Shown: positions 20,461-33,370 of the stretch, piece after piece
Layout: every line of letters starts with the position of its first letter
Numbering within the stretch: the stretch's first letter is position 1
From: Scylla paramamosain
Taxonomy: Eukaryota > Arthropoda > Malacostraca > Decapoda > Portunidae
Direction of reading: 5' to 3'
DNA: 64,000 bases
Assembly (NCBI RefSeq): GCF_035594125.1
Contig: NC_087190.1
Coordinates: forward strand, 8,235,539 to 8,299,538
Translations under genes and position numbers: made by a program
The notes under the pieces: model-generated
Database searches by the model: none
What the model saw: the letters and a program-made list of their open reading frames with translations, nothing else
Told to the model about the DNA's origin: nothing

Positions 20461-23400
20461 AAAAACACTAAAAGGCAAGTTCTTCGTTAAAGTTGGTTTT
20501 ATTCCCATGTAATGTGATTGCCCTGCTTTTTAGTGCTTTATTGCCTAACACGCTCAAAAACACTCAAAGACACTTTTCTGGTAATGTCATTTTTTTCCCA
20601 CATAAAGCTAGTTTCGAAAGTAATTTTGGGTTTTGGTAACTGAGAATGTAAAAAAAACACTCAAAATACACGCAGTTAGTAAGGTTGTTCTGTTTCTTGA
20701 TTAAGAGTGTTATTCATGAATTTCAGTATTTTGGCATCTTAGAAACTTCTCCATACAGTCGAGTTTTTGCGTTTTTTGCCTTGTGATTCTGGTGAAACTA
20801 TAAAACACTCATTATACACGTTTCACGTTATGTCCTTTTTTTTTTCCTTATATAGAGTGCTTTGCATATATTTTCGCGTAAAAAGCTCAAGAACACAAAA
20901 TATATTTTTTGGTAATGTTATTCTATTTCTTCATATTGGTTAGTTTGAATCCGTTTTAGCGTTTTTCTACGTAAATCTTTTAAAAGACACGTTTCCAGTA
21001 ATTTTGTTTTGGATTTCCATATAAAGTGACTTTCATATTATTTATCGTTTTATTGCCTAACATTCTTTTTGGTGCCTTTTGCCTCCCAATATAGAGTTCT
21101 TTCCATCCATTTTCGCGTTTTTTGTAGGTAACAATTAAAAAAAAAAACACTCAAAATTATTCTATTTCTTAATTTTGGTTGGTTTGCATCCGTTTTAGCG
21201 TTTTCTACGTAAAACACCGAAAAGACACGTTTTCAGTAATTTTGTTTTGGATTCCCATATAGATTGACTTCCTTGGGTTTTATCATGCTGGTTCCTAACA
21301 TGCTGAAAAACACTCATAAGACAGTTTTCTGACAAAGACGTTTAATTTCCCCATATAGGTGGCTTTGCATGCAATTTAGGGGTTTGGTACATAACAGTCC
21401 GAAAAAAATGCTAAATTTAACTTTTTTGATAATGTTCTTATTTCATATAATTTCCTGAACTTTGCCCAAATTTTGGTACCTCCTTACCTGTGAAGATGAA
21501 TAAGAATAAAAAATAAATATCGTATTTTTTTATTTATTTTTTTTTATTTTTTTCTCAATAAAGAGTGGAATTTGTGGCTTTTAGCTTTTTCGTACTTAAT
21601 GAACTTAAAAACTTTCATAATACACGTTTCTCGTAATGTCCTTTTGTTACCCAAAAATAGGGTTCTTTGCATGTATTTAAGCGTTTTTATTGGTAACATG
21701 ATCAAAAACACTTAAAATACATGTTTTTGGTAATGTTATTCTGCTTCACCATAAAGTTTATTTTGCATGCATTTTAGTGTTTTGGTATATAAGGAGCTCA
21801 AAAATACTTAAAGGCAAGTTCTTGGTAAAAATTCGTTTTCCTCCAATGTAATGTGATTGATCTCCTTTTTAGTGCTTTATTGCCTATCACGCTCAAAAAC
21901 ACTAAAAAAGACACTTTTCTGGTAAAGTCATTTTTTTTCCCACAAATCTATTTTCGCATGCAATATGGGGTTTTGGTAACTAAGAATGTGAAAAGCACTC
22001 AAAACACACGAATATGTTAAGGTTGTTCTGTTTCTCAATTAGGAGTGTTATACATGAGTTTTAGCATTTATGTATCTAGGAAACCTCTCCATATACACGA
22101 GATTTTGCGTTTTTTGCCTTGTGGTTCTTTTGAACTATAAAACAGTCATTATACACTTTTCTTGCAATGTTCTTTTGTTTTTCAATATAGAGTGCTTTGC
22201 ATCAATTTTCGCGTTTTTTGTAAGTAATAAGCTCAAAACACTCAAAATATACGTTTTTAGTAACGTTTTTCTATTTCTTGATATTGGTTGCATTGCATCC
22301 GTTTTAGCGTTTTTCTACGTAAAATACTGAGAAGACACGTTTTCAGTAACTATTTTGGATTCCCATATAGTGTTCCTTATTATTTGTCGTTTTGGTGCCT
22401 AACATGCTAAAAAAACACTCAAAACAAAGATTTCTGGTAAGGTCGTTTAATTTATTCATATAGGAGGCTTTGCATGCAATTTAGGGTTTGGTACATAACA
22501 GTTCGAAAAAAAAAGCTGAAATTAACTTTTTTTGATAATATTCTTTTATCATACGATTGCCCTGATTTTCCCAGAATTTTGGCATCTCGGTACTATGAAG
22601 ATGAATAACAAAAAAAAAAAATCCTATTTTTTAATTTTTGTTTTGTTTTTTATTTTCTAAATAAAGAGTGTTATTTGTGGGTTTTAGCTTTTTGGTACTT
22701 AAGAAACTTAAAAAAACACTCATAATACACGTTTCTCGTAATGTTCTTTTGTTTCCCAAACATAATGTTCTTTGCATGTATTTAAGCGTTTTTATAGATA
22801 ACATGATCAAAAACACTCAAAATATATGTTTTTGGTAATGTTATTCTGTTTCTCCATAAAGTTTGTTTTACATGCGTTTTAGCGGTTTGTTATATATGGA
22901 GTTCAAAAACACTTAAAGGCAAGTTTTTGGTATAAATTGGTGTTATTCCAATGTAATATGATTGCCCTGCTTTTTAGCGCTTTGTTGCCTATCACGCTCA
23001 AAAACACTTAAAAGACACTTTTCTGGTAATGTAATTTTTTTCTCACATAAAGGTGGTTTCGCATGCAATTTGGGGTTTTGGTAACTAAGAATGTGAAAAG
23101 CACTCAAAATACACGGATTTAGTAAGGTTGTTCTGTTTCTCAATTAAGAGTATTATTCACGAGTTTTAGCATTTTGGTATCTAGGAACCCTTTTCCATAT
23201 ACACGAGTTTTTGTGTTTTTTGCCTTTTGGTTCGTTTGAACTATAAAAAACTCATTATACACTTTTCTTGCAAAGTCCTTTTGTTTTCTAACATAAAGTG
23301 CTTTGCATCAATTTTCCCGTTTTTTGTAGGTAACAAGCTCAAAAACACTCTATAATCTACCTTTTTGGTAATGATTTTCTATTTCTTGATATTGGTTGGT

Positions 23401-26336
23401 TTGCATCCGTTTTAGCGTTTTTACTACGTAAAACACTGAAAAGACACGTTTTCAGCAATTTTGTTTTGGATTCTCATATAGAGTGAGTTCCTTATTATTT
23501 ATCGTTCTGGTACCTAACATGCTGAAAACACTCAAAAAAGAGATTTCTGGTAAGGTCGTTTAATTTCCTCATATAGGAGTCTTTGGATGCACTTTAGGGT
23601 TTGGTATATAATAGTCCGAAAAAAAAGCTAAAATTAACTTTTTTGATAATTTTCTTTTATCATATAATAGCCCTGAATTTTCCCAGAATTTTGGCATCTC
23701 GGTTCCTATGAAGATGAAAAACAAAAAAAAAAATCCTATTTTTTTATTTTCTTACTTTTTTTTCTAAATAAAGAGTGTTATTTGTGGGTTTTAACTTTTT
23801 GGTACTTAAGGAACTTAAAAACACTTATAATACACATTTCTCGTAATGTCCTTTCGTTTCGCAAACATAAGGTTCTTTGTATGTATTTAAGCGTTTTTAT
23901 AGATAACATGATCAAAACCCTAAAATATATGTTTTTGGTAATTTTATTCTGTTTCTCCATAAAAGGTGTTTTCCATGCGTTCTAGCGTTTTGGTATGTAA
24001 TGAGCTCAAAAACACTTAAAGGCAAGTTCTTGGTAAAAGTTGATTTTATTCCCATGTAATATGATTACCCTGCTTTTTAGTGCTTTATTGCCAAACACGC
24101 TGAAAAACACTCAAAAGACACTTTTCTTGTAATATCATTTTTTTCCCACATAAAGCTAGTTTTGCATGGAATATGGTGTTTTGGTAATTAAGAATGTGAA
24201 AAAAACTCAAAACACAGGCATTTAGTAAGGTTTTTCTATTTCTTAATTAAAAGTGTTATTCATGAGTTCCAGCATTTTGGTATGTAAGAAACTTTTCTAA
24301 TACACACATTTGGTAAGGTATTTCTGTTTTAAAATTAAAAGTGTTATTCATGAGTTTCAGCTTTTTGGTATGTAAGAAACTCCTTTATGTACACGAGTTT
24401 TTGAGTTTGTTACCTTGTGGTTCTTGTCAAACTATAAAACACTCATATACGTTTCTCGTAATGTCCTTTTCTTTGACAATATAAAGTGCTTTCCATCCAT
24501 TTTTGCATTTTTTGTAGGTAACAAGCTCAAAAACACATCAAAATATATCTTTTTGGTAATGTTATTATATTTCTTCATATTGGTTGGTTTACATCCGTTT
24601 TAGCGTTTTTCTACGTAAATCACTGAAAAGACACGCTTTCAGTAATATTGTTGAAATTGCTGAAAAACACTGAAAAGACAGGTTTCTGGTAAAGTCGTGT
24701 AATTTCCCCATATAGGTGGATTTGCATACACTACAGAGTTTGTACATAACTCCGGAAAAAAGGTAAAATTATTTTTTTATAAATTTTTTTTTTTTTTAAT
24801 TTCCATGAATTTTGCCAGAATTTTGGCATCTCGGTACCTATGAAGATGAATAAATTTTTTTTTTCTCTATAAAGAGCGTTATTTTTGGATTTTAGCTTTT
24901 TCGTACTTAAGTAACTTAAAAACACTCATAATACACGATTTTCGTAATGTCCTTTTGTTATACAAACATAGGGTTCTTTGAATGTATTTAATCGTTTTTA
25001 TAGGTTACATGATCAAAAACACTCAAAATACATGTTTTTGGTAATGTTATTTTGGTAATGTTTCTCCATAAAGGGTGTTTTGCATGCGTTTGAGATTTGG
25101 TATGTAAGGAATTAAAAAACACTTAAAGGCAAGGTCTTCGTAAAAGTTGGTTTTATTCCCATGTAATGTGATTGTTCTGCTTTTTAGTGCTTTGTTGCAT
25201 ATCACGCTCGAAAACACTAAAAACACACATTTTTGGTAATGTCATTTTTTTTTCCCACATGAAGGTAGTTTTGCATGTAGTTTGGCATTTTCGTAACTAA
25301 GAATGTGAAAAACACTCAAAATACACAATTTGATAAGGTAGTTCTGTTTATCGATTAAAAGTGTTATTCATGCATTTCATCATTTCGGTATGTAAGAAAT
25401 TTCTCTATATACACAAGTTTTTGCGTTTATTGCCTTGTGGTTCTTTTAAAACTATAAAACACTCATTATACACGTTTCTCGTAATGTCCTTTTGTTTCCT
25501 AATATAGAGTACTTTACATCCATTTTTGCATTTTTTTGTTGGTAACAAGCTCAAAAACACTCAAATTATATCTTTTTGGTAATGTTATTCTATTTCATAA
25601 TATAGGTTGGTTTGCATCCGCTTTAGCGTTTTCTACGTAAAACACTGAAAAGACACGTTTTCAGTAATTTTGTTTTGGATTCACATATTGTCTGACTTCC
25701 ATATTATTTATCGTTTTGGTGCCTAACATGCTGAAAAACAGTGAAGAGACAGGTTTCTGTTAAAATCGTTTAATTTCCCTATATAGGTGTCTTTGCATGT
25801 ATTTAGGGTTTGGTACATAACAATCCGAAAAAAAACTATAACTTTTATGGAAATTTTCTTTTTTCCACATAAATTCCCTGAATTTTGGCAGAATTTTGGC
25901 ATCTCGGTACCTATAAGGATGAATAAAAAAAAAAAATAAAATTTTTTTTTTTTTTTGTATATTATTGTTTTTTCTAAATAAAGAGTGTCATTTGTGGGTT
26001 TTAGCTTTTTGGTACTGAAGGAACTTAAAAAACACTCATAATACACGTTTCTCGTAATATCCTTTCGTTTCCCAAACATAAGGTTCTTTGCATGTATTTA
26101 ATCGTTTTTATAGATAATATGATAAAAAAAAACACTCGAAATACATGTATTTGGTAATATTATTCTGTTTCTGCATAAAATGTATTTTGCATGCGTTTTA
26201 GCGTTTTGGCATATAAGGAGCTCAAAAACACTTAAAGGCATGTTCTTAGTAAAATTTGGTTTTATTCCAGTGTAATGTGATTGCCCTTCCTTTTTAGTGT
26301 TTTATTGCGTAACACGCTCAAAAACACTCAAAAGAC
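20461..26336 (+). repeat. Satellite HOR array, modules Q to P (sister of 59.2-64.0 kb)
   Basis: Direct array with D/E landmarks at about 21482, 22588, 23700, 24832 and 25907, spaced 1075-1132 bp. It opens with a Q module (to about 21.1 kb), includes the B-to-L jump at about 21063, a truncated B (CAGTAATATTGTTGAAATTG) at about 24645, and a P module from about 25135. From about 21.0 kb it matches 59.2-64.0 kb at 37.6-38.1 kb offset. Shared rare variants include TCTCCATATACACGAGATTTTGC (22085 and 60150) and TAGGTTACATGATC (about 25011 and 62660). No gene is visible. Confidence 0.87.
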
Positions 26337-26813
26337 ATGCAAGGCCTCGCATATGAGGAAATTAGAGACCTTACCAGAAATCTGTCTTTTGAGTGTTTTT
26401 CAGCATTTTATGCACCGAAACGATAAATAATAAGGAACTCTCTCTATGTGGGAATCCAAAAGAAAATTACTGAAAACGTGTCTTCTCAGTGTTTTACGTA
26501 GAAAAACGTTAAAACTGATGCAAACCAACCAATATCAAGAAGCAGAAAAACATTACCAAAAATGTATATTTTGAGTGTTTTTGAGCTTGTTACCTACAAA
26601 AAAACGCAAAAATTGATACAATGCACTCTATATTGGGAAACAAAGGGACATATCGAGAAAAGTGTATAATGAATTTTTTATTGTTAAAAAAAACCACATG
26701 GCAAAAAACGCAAAAACTCGTGTATATGGAGAAGCTTCCTAGATACTAAAATGCTGAATCTCATGAAAAACACTCTTAATTGAGAAACAGAACAACCTTA
26801 CTAATTGCTTGTC
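26337..26813 (-). repeat. Inverted satellite cassette, copy 3
   Basis: Reverse complement of C, B, A, L, K and J with the standard junctions: GACATGC on the left, CTTGTC followed by AAAAACACTG on the right. It uses the CAAGGCCTCGCATATGAGG spelling that is seen again only at 63960. The K/J border is complete (AAGCTTCCTAGATACTAAAATGCTG), unlike copies 1 and 2. Confidence 0.88.
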
Positions 26814-29800
26814 AAAAACACTGATAGGCAAGTTCTTATTAAAAATTAGTTTTATTCCAATGTAATGTCATTGCCCAGCTTTTTAGTGCTTTATTACCTA
26901 ACACGCTCAAAAACACTCAACAGACATTTTTCTGGTAATGTTAATTTTTCCCCACATAAAGCTGGTTTCGCATGGAATTTGGGGTTTTGGTAACTAAGAA
27001 TGTGAAAAGCACTCAAAATACACACATTTTGTAAGATTGTTCTGTTTCTCAATTAAGAGTGTTGTTCATGAGTTTCAGCATTTTGGTGTCTACGAAACTT
27101 CTTCATATACACTAGTTTTTGCACTTTTTGCCTTGTGGTTCTTTTGAACTATTAAACACTCATTATACACTTTTCTTGCAATGTCCTTTTCTGTCCCATT
27201 ATAGAGTGCTTTGCATCAATTTTCGTGTTTTTTTTACAGGTAACAAGCTCAAAAACACTGAAAATATACATTTTTGGTAATGTTTTTCTATTTCTTTATA
27301 TTGGTTTGTTTGCATCCGTTTTAGCGTTTTTCTACGTAAAACACTGAGAAGACACGTTTTCAGTAATTTTGTTTTGAATTCCCATATAGAGTGAGTTCCT
27401 TATTATTTATTGTTTTGGTGCCTAACATGCTGAACAACACTCAAAAGAGAGATTTCTGATAAGGTCGTTTAATTTCCTCATATAGGAGGCTTTGCATGCA
27501 CTTTAGTGTTTGGTACATAACAGTCCGATGAAAAAAGCTAAAATTAACTTTTTTGATAATATTATTTTATCACATAATTGCCCTGAATTTTTACCAGAAT
27601 TTTGGCATCTCGGTACCTATGAAGATAAATAAAAAAAAAATCCTATTTTTTTATTTTTTATTTATTTATTTATTTTTTCTCAATGAAGAGTGTTATTTGT
27701 GGGATTTACCTTTTTGGTACTTAAGGAACTTAAAAACACTCATAATACACGTTTCTCGTAATGTCCTTTCGTTTCCCAAACAAAAGGTTCTTTGCATGTA
27801 TTTAAGCGTTTTTATAGATAACATGATCAAAAACACTTAAAATACAAGGTTTTGGTAAGGTTATTCTGTTTCTCCATAAAGTGTGTTTTGCATACGTTTT
27901 AGCAGTTTTGTATATAAGGAGCTGAAAAACACTTATGGGAAGTTCTTGGTAAAAAAAATATTTTATTCCAATATAATGTGATTGCCCTGCAATCACATTA
28001 CATTGGAATACATTACATTACACTCAAAAGACACTTTTCTGGTAAATTCATTTTTTTCCCCACAAAGATATTTTCGCATGTAATTTGGGGTTTTTGGTAA
28101 CTAAGAATGTGAAAAGCACTCAAAATCCACGCATTTAGTAAGGTTGATCTGTTTCTCAATTAATAGTGTTATTCATGAGTTTCAGCATTTTGGTATGTAG
28201 GAAATCTCTCCATTTACACGAGTTTTTGCGTTGTTTGCTTTGTGGTTCTTTTCTTGCAATGTCCTCTTGTTTCCCAATATAGAGTGCTTTGCATCAATTT
28301 TCGCGTTTTTGTAGGTAAAAAGCTCAAAAACACTCAAAATATACCTTTTTTGGTAACGTTTTTCTATTTCTTGATATTGGTTGGTTTGCATCCGTTTCAA
28401 CGTTTTTCTACGTAAAACACTGAGAAGACACGTTTTCAGTAACTTTCTTTTGGATTCCCATATAGAGTGAGTTCCTTATTATTTATCTTCTCGGTGCCTA
28501 ACATGCTAAAAAACACACAAAACACAGATTTCTGGTAAGGTCGTTTAATTTCCTCATAATGGAGGCTTTGCATGCACTTTAGGGTTTGGTACATAAGTCG
28601 GAACAAAAAAAGCTGAAATTAACTTTCTTGATAATATTTTTTCTATCACATAATTGCCCTGAATTTTCCCAGAATTTTGGCATCTCGGTACCTATGAAAA
28701 TGAATAACAAAAAAAAAAATCATATTTATTTTATTTTTTTATTTTTTATTTTCTAAATAAAGAGTGTTATTTGTGGGTTTTAGCTTTTTGGTACTTAAGG
28801 AACTTATAAAAACACATAATACACGTTTCTCGTAATGTCCTTTTGTTTCCCAAACATAATGTTCTTTGCATGTACTTAATCGTTTTTATAGATAACATGA
28901 TCAAAAACACTCAAAATACATGTTATTAGTAATGTTATTCTGTTTCTCCATAAAGTTTGTTTTGCATGCGTTTTAGCGGTTTGGTATATAAGGGGTTAAA
29001 AAACACTTAAAGGCAAATTCTTCGTAAAAGTTGGTTTTATTCCCATGTAATGTGATTGTTCTGCTTTTTAGTTCTTTGTTGCATATCACGCTCAAAAACA
29101 CTCAAAAGACACTTTTCTGTTAATGTCATATTTTTTCCCACATGAAGCTAGTTTCGCATGTAATTTGGCATTTTCGTAACTAAGAATGTGAAAAACACTC
29201 AAAATACACAATTTGGTAAGGTAGTTCTATTTATCGATTAAAAGTGTTATTCATGCATTTCATCATTTTGGTATGTAAAAATTTCTCAATATACACGAGT
29301 TTTTGCGTTTATAGCCTTGTGGTTCTTTTAAAACTATAAAACACTCATTATACACGTTTCTCGTAATGTCCTTTTGTTTCCTAATATAGATTGCTTTACA
29401 TCTATTCTTGCATTTTTTGTAGGTAACAAGCTCAAAAACACTCAAAATATATCTTTTTGGTAATGTTATTCTATTTCTTCATATAGGATGGTTTGCATCC
29501 GCTTTAGCGTTTTTCTAAGTAAAACACTAAAAAGACACGTTTTCAGTAATTTTGTTTTGGATTCGCATATTGACTGATTTTCATATTATTTATCGTATTG
29601 GTGCCTAACATGCTGAAAAACACTGAAAAGACAGGTTTCTGGGAAAGTCGTTTAACTTTCCTATATAGTTGGCTTTGCATGCACTTTAGGTTTCGGTACA
29701 TAACAATCCGAAAAAAAAGCTATAATTAACTTTCATGATAATGTTCTTTTTTTCCACATAAATTCCCTGAATTTTGGTAGAATTTTGTTAATTCGGTACC

Positions 29801-30214
29801 TATGAAGATGAAAAAAAAAAAATCCCTTTTTTTTTATTTATTAATTTTTTTTCTAAAAAAAAGTGTTATTTGTGGGTTTTAGCTTTTTAGTACAGAAGGA
29901 ACTTAAAAAAACACTTATAATACATGTTTCTCGTAATGTCCTTTCGTTTCTCAAATATAAGGTTCTTTGCATGTATTTAAGCGTTTTTATTAATAACATG
30001 ATCAAAAACAATCAAAATATATGTATTTGGTAATGTTTTTCTGTTTCTCCATAAAATGTATTTTGCATGCGTTTTAGCGTTTTGGTATATAAGGAGCTCA
30101 AAAACACTTAAAGGCAAGTTCTTGGTAAAATTTGGTTTTATTCCCATGTAATGTGATTGCCCTGGGTTTTAGTGCTTTATTGCATAACACGCTCAAAAAA
30201 AACACTGAAAAGAC
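26814..30214 (+). repeat. Satellite HOR array ending in module P
   Basis: Direct array that does not start with the Q variant; it goes straight into an ordinary H (TTATTAAAAATTAG). D/E landmarks lie at about 27610, 28686 and 29796. A foldback insertion occurs at 27964-28010. From about 28560 the sequence follows 48.22 kb onward (shared TGTACTTAA in F, GGGGTTAAAAAACAC in G/H), and a P module begins at about 29020, leading to the next inverted cassette. Confidence 0.87.
27964..28010. repeat. Foldback: 20-bp inverted repeat, 7-nt loop
   Basis: The left arm 27964-27983 is part of an H monomer (TATTCCAATATAATGTGATT). After GCCCTGC comes its reverse complement at 27991-28010 with one mismatch (19 of 20 pairs). 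A short CATTACATTACACTC run then leads into an I monomer. The end of H (the GCTTTTTAGTGC part) is lost. This looks like a templated, hairpin-forming insertion at a break. Confidence 0.9.
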
Positions 30215-30702
30215 ATGCAAAGCCTCCCATATGAGGAAATTAAAGACCTTACCAGAAATCTGTCTTTTGAGTGTTTTTCAGCTTGTTAGGCACCAAAACG
30301 TTAAATAATAAGGAACTCACTCTATGTGGGAATCCAAAAGAAAATTACTGAAAATGTGTCTTCTCAGTGTTTTACGTAGAAAAACGCTAAAACTGATGCA
30401 AACCAACCAATATCAAGAAGCAGAAAAACATTACCAAAAATGTATATTTTGAGTGTTTTTGAGCTTGTTACCTACAAAAAAAAAAAAAAAAACGCAAAAA
30501 AATTGATACAAAGCACTCTATATTGGGAAACAAAGGGACATTGCGAGAAAAGTGTATAACGAATGTTTTATAGTTCAAAAAAACACAAGGCAAAAAACAC
30601 AAAAACTCGTGTATATGGAGAAGTTTCCTAGATACCAAAATGCTGAAACTCATGAAAAACACTCTTAATTGAGAATCAGAACAACCTTACTAAATGCGTG
30701 TC
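30215..30702 (-). repeat. Inverted satellite cassette, copy 4
   Basis: Complete cassette (reverse complement of C to J) with the same left (AGACATGC) and right (GCGTGTC) junctions. It holds an expanded A-run at about 30477-30492 in the L part, and reads CAGCTTGTTAGGCACC where the other copies have CAGCATGTTAGGCACC or a close variant. Confidence 0.88.
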
Positions 30703-32450
30703 AAAAACACTAGAAGGCAAGTTCTTCGTAAAAGTAGGTTTTATTCTCATGTAATGTGATTGCCCTGCTTTTTAGTGCTTTATTGCCTAACACGTTCAAA
30801 AACACTCAAAGACACTTTTCTGGTAATGTCATTTTTTTCCCACATAAAGCTAGTTTCGCATGGAATTTGGGATTCTGGTAATTAAGAATGTAAAAAAACA
30901 CTAAAAATACACGCATTCAGTAAGGTTGCTCTGTTTCTTCATTAAGAAAGTTATTCATGAGTTTCAGCATTTTAGTATCTTGGAAACTTCTCCACACAAA
31001 CGAGTTTTTGCGTTTTTTGCCTGGTGATTTTGGTGAAACTATAAAACACTCATTATACACGTTTCTCGTTATGTCCTTTTTTTTCCTAATATACAGTGCT
31101 TTGCAACCATTTTTGCGTGTTTTTTTTATGTAACAAGTTCAAAAACACATAAAATATATTTTTCTGGTAATATTATTCTATTTTTTCATATTGGTTGGTT
31201 TGCATCCGTTTTGACGTTTTTCTACGTAAATCTTTTAAAAGACACGTTTTCAGTAATTTTGTTTTGGATTTCCATATAGAGTGACTTTCATATTATCTAT
31301 CGTTTTGGTGTCTAACATGCGAAAAAACACTCAAAAGATAGGTTTCTTGTAAAGTCGTTAAATTTTCCCAAATAGGTGGTTTTGCATACACTTTATGGTT
31401 TGGTACATAACTCCGAAAAAAGGTAAAATTATCTTTTTCGATAATGTTCTTTTTTCCACATAATTTCCCTGAATTTTGGCAGAATTTTGGCATCTTGGTA
31501 CCTATGAACATTAATAACAAAAAAATAAAAATGCTCTTTTTTATTTATTTATTTTTTTCTTTATAAAGAGTGTTATTTGTAGGTTTTAACGTTTTGGTAC
31601 TTAAGGAACTTAAAAACATTCATAATACACATTTCTCGTAATGTTCTTTCGTTTCCCAAATATAGGGATCACTTGTTTTTGGTAATGTTATTCTGCTTCT
31701 CCATAAATAAGTGTTTTGCATGCGTTTTAGCGATTTGTTATGTAAGGAGCTGAAAAACACTTCAAGACAAGTTCTTGGTAAAAGTTGGTTATATTCCAGT
31801 GTAATATGATTGTCCTGCTTTTTAGTGCTTTATTGCCTAACACGCTCAAAAACATTCAAAAGACACTTCTGGTAATGTCAGTTTTTTTTCACACATAAAG
31901 CTAGTTTCGCATGCTATTTGGGGTTTTGCTAAGAATGTGAAAAAAAAAAAACACTCAAAATACACGCATTTGGTAATGTTGTTCTGTTTCTCAATTAAGA
32001 TTGTTATTCATGATTTTCAACATTTTGGTATCTAAGAAACTTCTTTATATACACGAGTTTTTGCATTTTTTGCCTTGTGGTTCTTGTGAACCACAAGTTC
32101 TTTTGCTGGAAAATAATAAGACACTCATTATACACGTTTCTCGTAATGTCCTTTTCTTTCCCAATAGGGAGTGCTTTGCATCCATTTTCGCGTTTTTTGT
32201 AGGTAACAAGCTCAAAAACACTCAAAATATACCTTTTTGGTAATGTTACTTCACAGTGGTTATTTTGCATCCGTTTTAGCGTTTTTCTACGTAAAACAAC
32301 GAAAAGATACGTTTTCAGTAATTTTGTTTTCGATTCCCAAAGAATATTGCCAGAATTTTGGCATCTTAGTAGCTATGAAGATGAATACGAAAAAAAAAAT
32401 TATTATATTTTATTTTTTTTCTCTATAAAGTGTGTTATTTGTGAGTTTTT
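30703..32450 (+). repeat. Satellite array, module Q and B-to-D scar (copy 1)
   Basis: Direct array of Q type (J/K variant about 30935-31040). The C monomer reads TCTTGTAAAGTCGTTAAATTTT with a CATACACTTTATGGTTTGG end. Further on, a K variant carries a hairpin (32074-32097). At about 32334 B jumps into D (GATTCCCAAAG / AATATTGCCAG), a deletion of roughly 150 bp. The same order and scar recur at about 52077 and 58443, so 30.2-32.4, 49.9-52.1 and 56.3-58.5 kb are three copies of one block. Confidence 0.88.
32074..32097. repeat. Perfect 10-bp hairpin in K half-unit
   Basis: Arms CTTGTGGTTC (32074-32083) and GAACCACAAG (32088-32097) flank TTGT. It sits where ordinary K reads TTCTTGTGAAACTAT, and adds about 25 bp before AATAATAAGACACTC. 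Related copies occur at 43696-43719 (perfect), 34728-34751 (two mismatches), and in decayed form near 51825 and 58195. Confidence 0.88.
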
Positions 32451-33370
32451 TAAAAACACTCATAATACACGTTTCTCGTAATGTCCTTTTGTTTCCCAAT
32501 CATAAGGTTCTTTGCATGTATTTAAGCGTTTTTATAAATAACATGATCAAAAACACTCAAAATACATGTTTTTGGTAATGTTTCTCCATAAAGGGTGTTT
32601 TGCATGCGTTTTAGCGTTTTGGTGTGTAAGGAGTTAAAAACAAACACAAAGGCAAGTTCTTCGTAAAAGTTGGTTTTATTCCCATGTAATGTGATTGTTC
32701 TGCTGTTTTGTGCTTTGTTGCACATCACGCTCAAAAACACTCAAAAGACACTTTTCTGGTAATATCTTTTTTTTCCCACATAAAGCTAGTTTTGCATGTA
32801 ATTTGGGATTTTTGTAACTAAGAATGTGAAAAACACTCAAAATACACACATTTGGTAGGGTAGTCCTGTTTCTCAATTAAAAGTGTTATTCATGCATTTC
32901 AGCATTTTGGTATGTAAGAAACTTCTCTATATCCACGAGTTTTTGCGTTTTTTGCCTTGTGGTTCCTGTGAAATTATAAAACACTCATTATACAAGTTTC
33001 TCGTAATTTTCTTTTGTTTCCCAATATAGAGTGCTTTCCATCCATTTTCGTATTTTTTGTAGATAACAAGCTGAATGAATAAAAAAAAATTCTATATTTT
33101 TAGTTATTTATTTTTTCTCTATTTGTGGGTTTTAGCTTTTTGGTAGTTAAGGAAGTTAAAAACAATCATAATACACGATTTTTTGTAATGCCTTTTCGTT
33201 TTACAGACATAGAGTTCTTTGCATGTATTTAAGTGTTTTTATAGGTAACATGATCAAAAACACTCAAAATACATGTTTTGGTAATGTTATTCTGTTTCTC
33301 CATAAAGGGTGTTTTGCATGCGTTTTAGTGTTTTGGTATGTAAGGAGTTAAAAACACTTAAAGGCAAGTT
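32451..33370 (+). repeat. Satellite array with P-like and shortened units
   Basis: Direct array with a shortened E/F border (TGAGTTTTTTAAAAACACTC), a truncated G, and a P-like H variant (TTGTTCTGC, GTTGCACATCACGC). At about 33072 L jumps to the end of D (AACAAGCTG / AATGAATAAAA), removing A, B, C and most of D. No gene is visible. Confidence 0.83.

Noticed and set aside
25723..26079. 118-residue open frame on the - strand
   Set aside because: It runs through types C to F, includes poly-Lys and poly-Phe from the A- and T-runs of D/E, and equivalent positions in other HOR copies carry stops.
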